52,503 nucleotides of DNA, taken from Gammaproteobacteria bacterium (GTDB taxonomy: Bacteria > Pseudomonadota > Gammaproteobacteria > Steroidobacterales > Steroidobacteraceae). A model generated the notes under the pieces. That model had not been told where the DNA came from, did not search any database, and saw only the letters and a program-made list of their open reading frames with translations. How positions within the stretch are numbered: the stretch's first letter is position 1; every line of letters begins with the position of its first letter. The stretch is from the NCBI GenBank assembly GCA_003137095.1, contig PLET01000093.1:1-52503 (forward strand). Reading direction: 5' to 3'. Shown one piece after another: positions 1-10,080 of this stretch. Position numbers and translations under genes: made by a program.

Positions 1-46
1 ACGGCGGCGCGGTTGATACGGCGACGCGATTGATACGGCGACGCGG
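1..46. repeat. short tandem repeat, 17-bp unit, cut by the window edge
   Basis: Two adjacent copies of TTGATACGGCGACGCGR occupy 13-29 and 30-46 and differ only at the last base. Bases 1-12 look like the last 12 bases of another copy with one or two changes, so the array probably continues to the left. It lies just beyond the murA stop codon. No function is evident. Confidence 0.75.
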
Positions 47-53
47 GCGGCGG

Positions 54-1316
<1,263 letters not shown>

Positions 1317-1340
1317 TCACTCCCTGCGGGATGGTGGCGC

Positions 1341-1586
1341 TCAACCGCCGCGGCTTTGCGCGAATTCTTCCGGCGTGAACACCTGCAGCGCCAGCGCGTG
1401 AATCTCGTTGCCGACCGCGGCGCCGAGCGTGGCATACACGAGCTGGTGCCGCTGCACCGGCCGCTTGCCCGCGAAGGCGGGCGCGATCACCACGGCCTCG
1501 AAATGCACGTTATCGTCGCTGCTGACCGACGCCGTGCTGCCGGCGAGGCCTGCCTGGATGATCTGGGCCACTTGCTGCGGATTCAT
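1341..1586 (-). CDS. ibaG: BolA/IbaG-family protein
   Basis: An 81-residue BolA-fold protein. The family partners with monothiol glutaredoxins in iron-sulfur handling; IbaG is the acid-stress paralogue encoded beside murA. The sequence shows the alpha-beta pattern with VVIAPAFAGKRPVQRHQLVY, corresponding to the conserved F-x-G-x-x-x-x-x-R-H-x-x-V/I-Y core. The start is the ATG at 1584-1586; the much longer open frame upstream on this strand is the shadow of kdsD. In E. coli ibaG is followed outward by mlaBCDEF, but here the next gene is kdsD, divergent and only 93 bp away. Confidence 0.88.
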   Translation of the reverse strand: MNPQQVAQIIQAGLAGSTASVSSDDNVHFEAVVIAPAFAGKRPVQRHQLVYATLGAAVGNEIHALALQVFTPEEFAQSRGG

Positions 1587-1679
1587 TGCGTATCCTCGTT
1601 GACGGCCAGGGAGTGTACAAAGAAAGCGCGGGCGGACCCAACCGCCGCGCGAATGTCCATACGCGGTATCATTCCGTGC

Positions 1680-2663
1680 ATGCACCCCGCCTATTCGGAC
1701 GACAGTCTCGTCGATCTCGGCCGCCAGGCGCTCAACGTCGAGATCGAAGGCCTTCGCGCGCAGATCCCCCGCCTCGGCGCGCAGTTTGCGCGCGCCTGCC
1801 GGATCTGTCTGGACTGCCGCGGGCGCATCGTGGTCACCGGCATGGGCAAATCGGGACATATTGCCGGAAAGATCGCCGCCACGCTGGCCAGTACCGGGAC
1901 GCCGGCATTCTTCGTGCACCCGGGCGAGGCCAGCCACGGCGATGTCGGTATGATAACCCGCGAGGACGCCGTGCTGGCCCTGTCCAATTCGGGGGAAACC
2001 GGCGAGATCCTGACCATCGTGCCGGTGATCAAGCGCCTGGGCGTGCCGCTGATCGCCTTCACCGGCAATCCGGAATCCACGCTGGCGAAGTTGGCCACGG
2101 TCCATCTGGACATCGGCGTGCCGGCGGAAGCCTGTCCGCTCAACCTGGCACCCACCGCCAGCACCACCGCCGCACTGGCGGTGGGCGATGCCCTGAGCGT
2201 CGCGCTGCTCAAGGCGCGCGGCTTCACCGAGGAGGATTTCGCGCGCTCGCACCCGGCCGGAACACTCGGCCGGCGGCTGCTGCTGCACGTCGGCGACGTG
2301 ATGCGCACGGGCGCCAACGTGCCGAAGGTGCACGGCGGGACGACCCTGGTCGATGGCCTGCTGGAGATCTCCCGCAAGGGTCTCGGGATGACCGCGATCG
2401 TGGACCAGGCGGACCGCGTTCTCGGCGTGTTCACCGACGGCGATTTGCGCCGCGCGCTGGATCGATCGGCGGACCTGCGCACGACGCGCATGGACGAGGT
2501 GATGACGCGCAACGCCAAGACCGTGGTCGCGGAAATGCTCGCCGCCGAAGCCGTGCATCTGATGGAGACGCATCGGATCACCTCGCTGATCGTCGTCGAT
2601 GCGCGGGGCGCCGCCGTGGGCGCGCTCAACGTGCACGATCTGCTGCGCGCGGGCGTCGTATGA
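1680..2663 (+). CDS. kdsD: D-arabinose 5-phosphate isomerase KdsD
   Basis: Interconverts ribulose 5-phosphate and arabinose 5-phosphate, the first step of Kdo synthesis for LPS. The 327-residue protein has an N-terminal SIS domain (about residues 35-175) with VVTGMGKSGHIAGK (Lys57) and the FFVHPGEASHGD segment (His86), and ARSHPAGTLGRR at the end of the SIS domain. Two CBS domains (about 205-327) follow, ending in HDLLRAGVV as in E. coli KdsD. I chose the ATG at 1680 because it aligns with the E. coli N-terminus; an in-frame ATG at 1653 would add nine residues. It overlaps kdsC by ATGA. First gene of the LPS/rpoN run. Confidence 0.95.
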   Translation: MHPAYSDDSLVDLGRQALNVEIEGLRAQIPRLGAQFARACRICLDCRGRIVVTGMGKSGHIAGKIAATLASTGTPAFFVHPGEASHGDVGMITREDAVLALSNSGETGEILTIVPVIKRLGVPLIAFTGNPESTLAKLATVHLDIGVPAEACPLNLAPTASTTAALAVGDALSVALLKARGFTEEDFARSHPAGTLGRRLLLHVGDVMRTGANVPKVHGGTTLVDGLLEISRKGLGMTAIVDQADRVLGVFTDGDLRRALDRSADLRTTRMDEVMTRNAKTVVAEMLAAEAVHLMETHRITSLIVVDARGAAVGALNVHDLLRAGVV

Positions 2664-3163
2664 GCGCGCGCAAGCCCACACCGTTGTCCAGGATCCGGCT
2701 TCTGGTGCTCGACGTCGACGGCGTGCTCACCGACGGTCGCCTGTACTTCGGCGCGCGCGGCGAGGCGCTGAAGGTGTTCAACGTGCGCGACGGACACGGG
2801 ATCAGGCTGCTGATGGCGGGCGGCGTCGAGGTCGCCGCGGTCAGCGGCCGCCGCTCCGCCGCCGTCACCGCACGCATGCGCGAATTGCAGGTGAAGCGCG
2901 TGCTGCAGGGCTGCACCGACAAGGTCGAAGCGCTGCGCGATCTGAGCGCGAGCCTCGGCGTCGATCCGCTGTCCTGCGCCTGCATCGTCGACGACACGCC
3001 CGACCTGCCGCTCATGTCCGCGGTGGGGTTCGCGGCGGCGGTCGCCGATGCGCACCCGCTGGTGCTGTCGGCGGCGCACTGGGTCGCCCGGCGGCCGGGC
3101 GGCCGCGGTGCGGTGCGCGAACTTTGCGACGCTTTGCTTCGCGCTCGCGCCGGGAAGGCCTGA
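2660..3163 (+). CDS. kdsC: 3-deoxy-D-manno-octulosonate 8-phosphate phosphatase KdsC
   Basis: A HAD-family phosphatase that removes phosphate from Kdo-8-P. At 167 residues it has the size of capless tetrameric KdsC enzymes. Motif I is LVLDVDGVLTDG (Asp18 nucleophile, Asp20), followed by the family-typical substrate segment KVFNVRDGHGIRLL, motif II VSGR, and a motif IV-like IVDDTPDLPLM. The ATG overlaps the kdsD stop (ATGA) and its TGA overlaps the lptC ATG (TGATG), so translational coupling through three genes is likely. Confidence 0.95.
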   Translation: MSARKPTPLSRIRLLVLDVDGVLTDGRLYFGARGEALKVFNVRDGHGIRLLMAGGVEVAAVSGRRSAAVTARMRELQVKRVLQGCTDKVEALRDLSASLGVDPLSCACIVDDTPDLPLMSAVGFAAAVADAHPLVLSAAHWVARRPGGRGAVRELCDALLRARAGKA

Positions 3164-3720
3164 TGTTTTTCCGGATATTCACCGTGTTGGCCGTTGTGGC
3201 GCTGGCATTGAGCACGTGGATCCTGAGCACGCCCGGGCATCAGCCCAAAACCGCGGCGGATGCCACCCGGGCCGAAAAACCGGGCTATTACCTCAAGAAT
3301 GCGCTGTTGACGGATTACGACGAACAGGGCGAACCCGGCATCAAGATCGCCGCCCAGCGCATTGATCAGGTAGGCGGCGGCACAGAGGTTGCGCTGCACG
3401 ACGTGCGGGTCGACTACCAGGGCCCGAACGGCCAGACCTGGTTCATGCTCGGCGATCTGGCGCACGTCCAGCCCGGTGGCAAGCTGATCGACCTGACCGG
3501 CAACGTCCGCCTGCAGGGCACGGATCGGGGTGCCGGGGGCCCGGCGGTGATCCGCACCGACTCGCTGCACTACGACGTCGGCGCCGCGGTAGCGAGCACC
3601 AAGAACGACGTGCGCATCGAGTTCGACCAGCACACGTTGAACGCACGCGGTCTCGTCGCAAACTTGAAGGAACGCACCATGCGCCTAGAATCCCGGGTCA
3701 ATGGCCGTTTCCACCCTTAA
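3163..3720 (+). CDS. lptC: LPS export system protein LptC
   Basis: A single-pass inner-membrane component of the Lpt bridge that receives LPS from LptB2FG and passes it to LptA. The 185 residues start with a hydrophobic anchor (about 4-20). A beta-jellyroll (OstA-like) periplasmic part follows, with the characteristic YYLKNA and the phrase GNVRLQG. The ATG overlaps the kdsC stop by one base, and the 3' end overlaps lptA by 20 bases. Identification rests on sequence pattern plus the invariant kdsC-lptC-lptA-lptB order. Confidence 0.92.
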   Translation: MFFRIFTVLAVVALALSTWILSTPGHQPKTAADATRAEKPGYYLKNALLTDYDEQGEPGIKIAAQRIDQVGGGTEVALHDVRVDYQGPNGQTWFMLGDLAHVQPGGKLIDLTGNVRLQGTDRGAGGPAVIRTDSLHYDVGAAVASTKNDVRIEFDQHTLNARGLVANLKERTMRLESRVNGRFHP

Positions 3721-4315
3721 GGTCCTTGCATCGATGGCGATGATCGCAGCGGGCTCGCAGGCGCTCGCGGCCGCTGCCGCGGCCGTCAAGCCGGCGCAGC
3801 AAACCATAGCGCTCGACGCGCAGTCCTCCGAATTCGATTTTCGCAACAACAACCTGGTGTTCCACAAGGTCAGGATTGCGCAGGGACCGATGTCGGTTGC
3901 GGCCGACCAGGCGCAGGCGACCGGGCTGGATTTCGAAAACAGCCACTGGATATTCCGCGGCAATGTGGTGATCACCTTGGAGCAGGGCGAACTGACCTCC
4001 GATTCGGCGGAGGTCACCTTCGCCCGGAAGCTGCTCGCCAAGGCGATCATCAACGGCAATCCGGCGCAGTTCCAGCAGCGCGTCGCCAAGACCGGGCGCC
4101 TGGCTCAGGGGCGTGCCGACCTGATCGAGTACGACGTCGGCAAGGGCATCGTGCGGCTCGCCAAAAACGCCTGGCTGAGCGACGGGCAGAACGAGATCCG
4201 CGGCGAGTCGCTCAAGTACAACGTGCTCGATCAGCGCATCCTTGCCGAGGCCGCCGAACAGAATTCGCAGCGGGTGCACATCATCATCACGCCGCCCGCG
4301 TCGCCCAAGCAATGA
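3701..4315 (+). CDS. lptA: LPS transport periplasmic protein LptA
   Basis: The periplasmic bridge protein carrying LPS between inner and outer membrane. 204 residues: an N-terminal signal peptide (hydrophobic 5-25, cleavage probably near Ala-rich 24-28) followed by an OstA/LptA beta-jellyroll with repeating strand phrases such as [21 protein letters not shown] and a C-terminal [11 protein letters not shown]. The frame begins inside lptC (20-base overlap) and ends in an ATGA overlap with lptB, so lptCAB are coupled. Confidence 0.92.
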   Translation: MAVSTLKVLASMAMIAAGSQALAAAAAAVKPAQQTIALDAQSSEFDFRNNNLVFHKVRIAQGPMSVAADQAQATGLDFENSHWIFRGNVVITLEQGELTSDSAEVTFARKLLAKAIINGNPAQFQQRVAKTGRLAQGRADLIEYDVGKGIVRLAKNAWLSDGQNEIRGESLKYNVLDQRILAEAAEQNSQRVHIIITPPASPKQ

Positions 4316-5037
4316 GCGTGCTGCGCGCTTGCAATCTGGCGAAGAGCTACAAATCGCGCCAGGTGCTGATGGACCTGTCGATCGAGGTGGCGAGCGGTGA
4401 CGTGGTCGGATTGTTGGGACCGAACGGCGCCGGCAAGACCACGGCCTTTTACATGATCGTCGGCCTCACACCGTGCAAGCACGGCGAGATCTACCTGGAC
4501 GATCGCAACATCAGCCGTCTGCCCATGCACCGGCGGGCCCAGCTCGGGCTCGGCTACCTGCCGCAGGAGCCGTCCGTGTTCCGCCGCCTGTCGGTGGCCG
4601 ACAACATCATGGCCATTCTGGAAACGCGCCCCGGCACCGAGGATGCGGCGCGTCATGCCCGCCTCGAGGAGCTGCTCGATGAACTGCACATCGAACACGT
4701 CAGGGAAAGCCTGGGCATGAGCTTGTCCGGCGGTGAGCGGCGTCGGGTGGAAATTGCCCGCGCCTTGGCCGCCGACCCGAGCTTCATTCTCCTGGATGAG
4801 CCGTTCGCCGGTGTCGACCCGCTGTCCGTCGCGGATATACAACGCATAATCAAGCACTTATCGGACAAGGGGATCGGCGTGCTGATTACCGACCATAATG
4901 TGCGCGAGACCTTGGGAATTTGCAGCCGCGCCTACATTGTAAGCCAGGGAACCGTAATAGCTTCCGGATCTGCGCAACAGATTCTTGCCAACCCGCAGGT
5001 TCGTGAGGTGTACTTGGGTCAGGATTTCAAACTGTAG
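4312..5037 (+). CDS. lptB: LPS export ABC transporter ATP-binding protein LptB
   Basis: The ATPase that powers LPS extraction by LptFG. All ABC motifs are intact in 241 residues: Walker A GPNGAGKT (36-43), the Q-loop [13 protein letters not shown], signature LSGGE (138-142), Walker [14 protein letters not shown] (158-170) and switch His195 in ITDHNVRE. Length and the C-terminal [12 protein letters not shown] are typical of LptB. lptF and lptG are not in this window. rpoN starts 20 bp downstream. Confidence 0.97.
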   Translation: MSVLRACNLAKSYKSRQVLMDLSIEVASGDVVGLLGPNGAGKTTAFYMIVGLTPCKHGEIYLDDRNISRLPMHRRAQLGLGYLPQEPSVFRRLSVADNIMAILETRPGTEDAARHARLEELLDELHIEHVRESLGMSLSGGERRRVEIARALAADPSFILLDEPFAGVDPLSVADIQRIIKHLSDKGIGVLITDHNVRETLGICSRAYIVSQGTVIASGSAQQILANPQVREVYLGQDFKL

Positions 5038-5057
5038 TCTTGGACCCGAAATAACGT

Positions 5058-6521
5058 ATGTTGAAGCCAAGTCTGCAGCTTCGTATCGGCCAACAGCTGA
5101 CCATGACGCCGCAGCTGCAGCAGGCCATCCGGCTGTTGCAGCTGCCATCCCTCGATTTGCAGGCGCACGTGCGCGAGACGCTCGAGACCAATGTGATGTT
5201 GGAGGCCGAGGACGAACTCGCCGCTGAGGCGCCCGCGGAAGCGGTGCGCGACGAGCCGCCCGCCGAGGAGGAGTACGCGGAGCTCGACGGCAACGCGCCC
5301 GCCGCGGCGCAGCGCGACGAACCGGAGGTCGAGATCGCCGACGAAGCCTGGGGCGAACAGACCACCGGCCCCGCCGACTCACCGTGGCCGGGCGACGACG
5401 ACCGCAGCGGCGACTTCAGCGACCAGCACGGTCAGACGCTGCAGGAACAACTGATCGAGCAGCTCGAGCTCGCCAAGCTGTCCGCCATCGACCTGGCGAT
5501 CGCACGTGTCATCGTGGATGCGATCAACGATGACGGCTACCTGAAGGACGATCTGCAGGAGATCCGGACCAGCCTGCTGCCGGAGATCGAAGCGGCCGCG
5601 GCGGACATGGAGCGTGTGCTCGCCGCCGTACAGTCCCTCGAGCCCGCCGGCGTCGGCGCCCGCAACCTGGGCGAGTGCATCGCGCTGCAGCTGCGTCAGC
5701 TCGACCCTGGGACGCCGGCGCGGGACATCGCCATCCGGATCGCGATCGAACATCTCGACCTGGTGGCCGCGCAGCAGCTGGCGCTGCTGCGGCGCCAGCT
5801 GCGCTGCGGCGAGGCCGACCTGGAGATGGCGCTTGCTCTGGTGCGTTCCTGCCATCCGCGGCCGGGCGCCGCCGTCAATTCCGGACAGGCCGAATACGTG
5901 ATTCCGGACGTGTTCGTGCGCCGCACCGAGCACGGTTGGACCGTCGAGATCAACCAATCGACCGTGCCGCGGATCCGGGTCAATCAGAGTTATGCGAATC
6001 TCGTTTCGCGCTCCCCCGACCACGCGATGTTGCGCACCCAGCTGCAGGAGGCCCGCTGGCTGATGCGCAGCCTGGAGATCCGCAACGAGACTCTGATCAA
6101 GGTCGCACGCTGCATCGTGCAGCGCCAGGCCAGCTTCTTCGAGCGCGGCGAGGAGGCGATGGAACCGTTGATTCTCAAGGATGTCGCGGAAGCGGTGGAG
6201 ATGCATGAATCCACGATCTCGCGGGTGACCACCGCAAAATACATGCACACGCCGCGCGGCGTGTTCGAGTTCCGGTATTTTTTCTCGAGTCACGTCGCAG
6301 CCGCCGACGGCACCGAAATGTCCTCGACCGCGATCCGCGCCAAGATCAGGAAGCTGCTGGCGCAGGAGAATCCGGACAATCCGCTGAGCGACAGCAAACT
6401 GGCGGAAGTATTGTCTCGCGAAGGCATACCGGTGGCGCGGCGCACCGTTGCCAAATACCGCGAGGGCATGCAGATCGCCCCGTCGAACGAACGGAAACGG
6501 GCTGCCGCCCGAGTGTCCTGA
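5058..6521 (+). CDS. rpoN: RNA polymerase sigma-54 factor RpoN
   Basis: The alternative sigma factor for -24/-12 promoters that need an AAA+ activator. 487 residues, normal for the family. Region I (1-50) is the Gln/Leu-rich activator-response segment (LRIGQQLTMTPQLQQAIRLL). Region II (about 50-120) is acidic and low-complexity. The core-binding domain and helix-turn-helix follow, and the RpoN box ARRTVAKYRE is at 460-469. It is followed 24 bp later by hpf, as in most proteobacteria. Confidence 0.97.
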   Translation: MLKPSLQLRIGQQLTMTPQLQQAIRLLQLPSLDLQAHVRETLETNVMLEAEDELAAEAPAEAVRDEPPAEEEYAELDGNAPAAAQRDEPEVEIADEAWGEQTTGPADSPWPGDDDRSGDFSDQHGQTLQEQLIEQLELAKLSAIDLAIARVIVDAINDDGYLKDDLQEIRTSLLPEIEAAAADMERVLAAVQSLEPAGVGARNLGECIALQLRQLDPGTPARDIAIRIAIEHLDLVAAQQLALLRRQLRCGEADLEMALALVRSCHPRPGAAVNSGQAEYVIPDVFVRRTEHGWTVEINQSTVPRIRVNQSYANLVSRSPDHAMLRTQLQEARWLMRSLEIRNETLIKVARCIVQRQASFFERGEEAMEPLILKDVAEAVEMHESTISRVTTAKYMHTPRGVFEFRYFFSSHVAAADGTEMSSTAIRAKIRKLLAQENPDNPLSDSKLAEVLSREGIPVARRTVAKYREGMQIAPSNERKRAAARVS

Positions 6522-6545
6522 AAACCCGCCTTAAGGAGGAGCCTC

Positions 6546-6866
6546 ATGCAGCTTGATCTCAGCGGTCATCACGTCGAAATAACCGACGCCCTTCGCGGCT
6601 ACGTCATCAAGAAATTCGAGCGACTTTCCAGACACTTCGAGCAGCTGATCAACGTGCACTGCGTGCTCACGGTGGAGAAGCTGCGGCACAAGGCCGAGGC
6701 CACTCTCATGCTGCGAGGCAACAAGATCTACGCGGATGCCACCGAGGGTGACATGTACGCGGCCATCGACGCGCTCACCGACAAACTCGACCGCTGCGTG
6801 AAGAAGCACAAGGAAAAGGCCGCCGACCATCATGCCGACGAAGTGATAAAAGCGCGCCTGACGTAA
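6546..6866 (+). CDS. hpf: ribosome hibernation promoting factor (short HPF)
   Basis: A 106-residue protein that binds the 30S decoding/tRNA region and helps form inactive ribosome dimers in stationary phase. The N-terminal QLDLSGHHVEITDALRGYV and the ALRGYVIKKF and YAAIDALTDKLDRCVKKHKEK segments are family hallmarks. It lacks the C-terminal dimerisation domain of long HPF. It has one of the best Shine-Dalgarno sequences in the window (AAGGAGG, 7 bases before the ATG). The next gene is rapZ; the usual ptsN is missing. Confidence 0.93.
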   Translation: MQLDLSGHHVEITDALRGYVIKKFERLSRHFEQLINVHCVLTVEKLRHKAEATLMLRGNKIYADATEGDMYAAIDALTDKLDRCVKKHKEKAADHHADEVIKARLT

Positions 6867-6885
6867 GGCCGCAGCACCATCGCCG

Positions 6886-7755
6886 ATGCACCTAGTCGTC
6901 GTCAGCGGCCTGTCCGGGTCGGGCAAAAGCGTCGCCCTGCACATGCTGGAGGACATCGATTATTACTGCGTAGACAACATACCCGCCGCCCTGCTCAAGC
7001 CATTCATCTCCCATACCATCCGCGGCAAGGACGACGCATACCCGCGCACCGCCGTGGGACTCGATGCGCGCAACAAGCCCAATGAAATCGAGACGGTGCC
7101 GGCGCTGATCAGCGAGCTGCGCCGCAGCGGCATCGGCTGCGAGGTGCTGTACCTCCACGCCAGCGATGATGTGCTGCTCAAACGCTATGCGGAGACCCGC
7201 CGCAAGCATCCCTTGATCTCCGGCGGGGTGAGCTTGCGCGAGGCCATCGCCCGCGAGCGCCAATTGCTCGAGCCGATGACCATGGCGGCGGATCTGGTCA
7301 TCGACACCTCCCGCATGGGAGTGCACGCGCTGCGCGAGCTGATCCGCGAGCGCATCGACCGGCGGCGCGAGGGCCGCTTGTCGCTGATGTTCGAGTCATT
7401 CGGCTACAAGCACGGCATTCCGGGTGATGCGGATTTCGTCTTCGACGTACGCAGCCTGCCCAATCCGTTCTGGGAGCACGCGCTGCGCCATCTGACCGGC
7501 CGCGACGCCCCGGTGATCGAGTACCTTGCCGGCTACGACAGCGTGCGGGTGATGATCGCCGGTCTGACCGCCTTTCTGGAGGATCGCATCGCGGAATTCG
7601 CCGCGGCGAACCGCGGCTATCTGACCATCGCGATCGGCTGCACCGGCGGGCAGCACCGATCGGTGTACATCGCGGAGCAGCTGGCGGTGCACTTTCGGGC
7701 CGGCTATCCCCAGGTGCTCACGCGTCACGATTCGCTGCGGCCGGCCGGCGTTTAG
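6886..7755 (+). CDS. rapZ: RNase adapter protein RapZ (YvcJ family)
   Basis: A nucleotide-binding protein that in E. coli presents the GlmZ sRNA to RNase E and so controls GlcN-6-P synthase. 289 residues. The N-terminal P-loop domain has GLSGSGKS (8-15) and YYCVDNIPAALL. The C-terminal domain has the family-defining IAIGCTGGQHRSVYIAEQL. It lies 19 bp after hpf. Neither ptsN nor npr is adjacent, so regulation by the nitrogen PTS cannot be read from this locus. The last 38 bases overlap the convergent patatin gene. Confidence 0.95.
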   Translation: MHLVVVSGLSGSGKSVALHMLEDIDYYCVDNIPAALLKPFISHTIRGKDDAYPRTAVGLDARNKPNEIETVPALISELRRSGIGCEVLYLHASDDVLLKRYAETRRKHPLISGGVSLREAIARERQLLEPMTMAADLVIDTSRMGVHALRELIRERIDRRREGRLSLMFESFGYKHGIPGDADFVFDVRSLPNPFWEHALRHLTGRDAPVIEYLAGYDSVRVMIAGLTAFLEDRIAEFAAANRGYLTIAIGCTGGQHRSVYIAEQLAVHFRAGYPQVLTRHDSLRPAGV

Positions 7756-8875
7756 TCCGGGGCGTCATCGCATTCACCGCCATGAATGCGCGCAACTCGT
7801 CGGCACGGGCGCGTGCATCCCGCATGCCGAGCGTGATGAGCTCGCGTGTGAAGCCGCGCTCGAACAGCAGATAGCTCAGCAGCTGCGTGCCGGCGGCGTT
7901 GTTGGCGCCGACCGTGCGCAGCAGCGCGCGCAGGCTGCGCGGCAGCTCATGCCGGTGGCGGCGGGCGATGTCGGTCAGATCCTGCGAAGGCGAGACGATC
8001 AGCGACTCGATCGGCCTCACGTCCCCATAGGCGTTGTAGCGCTTGACCCGTTCGAGATCGACGTAGATCTGGTCCATGAACAGCGAATCGAGCATGAAGC
8101 CGAACATCTGGCCGAACGTCGGCTCGAGCGAGGGCGCGGTGCCGGCCGCGGGTTTGTGCACGACGGATTCGACGCCGATGATCAGCAGCCGCCCGGCGCC
8201 GAGGTGGATGGCGGGACTCAACGGCGAGGTCTGGCGCATGGCGCCGTCGCCGTAATACTGGCCTTGCAGCAGGATCGGGCGGAACAGGAAGGGTATGGCC
8301 AGGCTCGCCATCAGATGATCGAGGGTCAGCTGGGTGCGAGCGCCTTTTCGAAACGCCCGCTGCCACGGATCGATGTCCGGTGAACTCGCGTAGAACGTCA
8401 CCGAGTCGGCGGCCGCATAGCTGGTCGCGCAGATGCCGATGGCCTGCAGATGCCCCTTGTACAGGCCCCGCGGAATGCCGTCGAAATTCAGGTGCCGCCG
8501 CAGCAGATCCCACAAGGGCGAGTTGTCGAACATGGAGTGCGGCGGGTGCACGAGCCAGCCGCCGGTCGCCAGCGCCAGCGCCCAGTGCAGCCCCGAGCGC
8601 AGCATGCTCACTGCGTCGGCCCGAAACACCTGGTGCACGCGAAAGTCGCGCCACACTCTTTCGATCGCGACCACCGCACGCCTGAAATGCGCGGCGTCGG
8701 TCGCGAGCGCAATCGCGCTCACCGCCCCGGCCGAGGTGCCGGTGATGATCGGAAACGGGCAGCGGGCGCCGCGCGGCAACAGTTCGGCGATCCCCCTCAG
8801 CACGCCGACCTGATAGGCCGAGCGGGCGCCGCCGCCGGTCAGGACCAGGCCGAGTTGCGAGGTATCCTCAGGCAA
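7718..8875 (-). CDS. patatin-like phospholipase family protein
   Basis: A predicted serine hydrolase of the patatin/RssA type, 385 residues. The oxyanion loop LVLTGGGARSAYQVG is at 10-24, the nucleophile elbow GTSAG has Ser48, and the dyad Asp is Asp210 in YYGDGAMRQ, so the Ser-Asp dyad is complete. No signal peptide is visible. The only upstream start available in frame is TTG at 8875, with CAGGA eight bases before it. It lies 29 bp after the VWA gene and may be the last gene of the tkt operon. Its substrate is unknown. Confidence 0.88.
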   Translation of the reverse strand: MPEDTSQLGLVLTGGGARSAYQVGVLRGIAELLPRGARCPFPIITGTSAGAVSAIALATDAAHFRRAVVAIERVWRDFRVHQVFRADAVSMLRSGLHWALALATGGWLVHPPHSMFDNSPLWDLLRRHLNFDGIPRGLYKGHLQAIGICATSYAAADSVTFYASSPDIDPWQRAFRKGARTQLTLDHLMASLAIPFLFRPILLQGQYYGDGAMRQTSPLSPAIHLGAGRLLIIGVESVVHKPAAGTAPSLEPTFGQMFGFMLDSLFMDQIYVDLERVKRYNAYGDVRPIESLIVSPSQDLTDIARRHRHELPRSLRALLRTVGANNAAGTQLLSYLLFERGFTRELITLGMRDARARADELRAFMAVNAMTPRTKRRPAAANRDA

Positions 8876-8904
8876 GCGGGATCGTCCTGATTCCTGACAC
8901 CTGG

Positions 8905-10080
8905 CTAGCCTAGGGCGCCGATGGCGTCGTCGAGACCTGTCAGGGTCAGGGGATACATGCGGCCCTCGAGGAGCTCCCGGGTGATCTCAATGGATTGCGT
9001 CTGCCGCCAGCGCGCCCGCGGTACCGGATTGATCCACGCGAATTTCGGGTAGGCCTTGAGCAGGCGCTGCAGCCAGAGCCGGCCGGGCTCGGCATTCCAA
9101 TGCTCGACGCTGCCTCCCGCAACCTCGATTTCGTACGGACTCATGGTCGCGTCCCCGACCAGGATGAGCTTGTAGTCGCAGGCGTAGGTGCGCATCAGCT
9201 CGAAGGTGCCGATGTGCCCATCCACGCGGCGGCGGTTGTCGCGCCACAGCGCCTCGTAGGGGAAATTGTGGAAATAATACTGTTCAAGATGCTTGAACTC
9301 GCTGCGTGCCGCCGAAAACAGCTCCTCGCAGATGCGCACGTGCTCGTCCATGGATCCGCCCACATCGAGCAGCAGTAGCACTTTGACCACGTTGTGCCGC
9401 TCCGGCACCATCTTGATGTCGAGCCACCCGCCCGCCCGCGCGGTGGCATCGATGGTGTCGCTCAGGGCCAGTTCGGTGGGTGCGCCGCGCCGCGCGAAGC
9501 GCCGCAGCCGCCGCAGCGCCAGCTTGAGATTCCGCGTGCCGAGTTCGACGCCGTCGTCCAGGTTGGCGAAATCGCGCCGATCCCAGACTTTGACGGCGCT
9601 GCGATGGCCGGATCTGTCCGAGCCGATGCGCACCCCCTCGGGATTGTAGCCCTGCGCACCGAACGGCGACGTGCCGGCGGTGCCGATCCAGCGGTTGCCG
9701 CCTTCGTGCCGCTCCTGCTGTTCCTCCAGGCGCTTGTTGAGCGCCTCCATCAGGGCTTCCCAGCCCCCCAATGCCTCGATTTCCGCCTTCTCGGCCGCGC
9801 TCAATTCTCGGATCCAGGTGCTCTCGAGCCAATCCGCCGGCAATTCGCGCGGCAGCAGCGCAAACAGCTCCTCGGCACCCTTGAAATGAATCGCGAAGGC
9901 GCGGTCGAACCGGTCGTAATGGCGCTCATCCTTGACCAGGCACACCCTTGCCAGATGGTAGAACTGTTCCGCACTGGCGTTTGCGAGACCGGCCTGCAGC
10001 GCCTCGAGCAGGCTCAGGAATTCGGTCGTGGTCACCGGCACGCCGTGGCGGCGCAGCAGAAAAAAGAACTTAACGAACAT
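8905..10080 (-). CDS. VWA domain-containing protein (CoxE-like), MoxR partner
   Basis: A 391-residue protein with an alpha-helical N-terminal half (FFFLLRRHGVPVTTTEFLSLL) and a C-terminal von Willebrand A domain. The MIDAS sequence is LLLDVGGSMDEH (Asp239-x-Gly-x-Ser243), a slight variant of DxSxS with Gly at the third position. This VWA family is almost always encoded beside a MoxR AAA+ ATPase. Here the moxR stop overlaps its start by 11 bases. By analogy with MoxR-VWA pairs it probably acts as a metal-dependent adaptor for chaperone-like remodelling, but the client is unknown. Confidence 0.88.
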   Translation of the reverse strand: MFVKFFFLLRRHGVPVTTTEFLSLLEALQAGLANASAEQFYHLARVCLVKDERHYDRFDRAFAIHFKGAEELFALLPRELPADWLESTWIRELSAAEKAEIEALGGWEALMEALNKRLEEQQERHEGGNRWIGTAGTSPFGAQGYNPEGVRIGSDRSGHRSAVKVWDRRDFANLDDGVELGTRNLKLALRRLRRFARRGAPTELALSDTIDATARAGGWLDIKMVPERHNVVKVLLLLDVGGSMDEHVRICEELFSAARSEFKHLEQYYFHNFPYEALWRDNRRRVDGHIGTFELMRTYACDYKLILVGDATMSPYEIEVAGGSVEHWNAEPGRLWLQRLLKAYPKFAWINPVPRARWRQTQSIEITRELLEGRMYPLTLTGLDDAIGALG

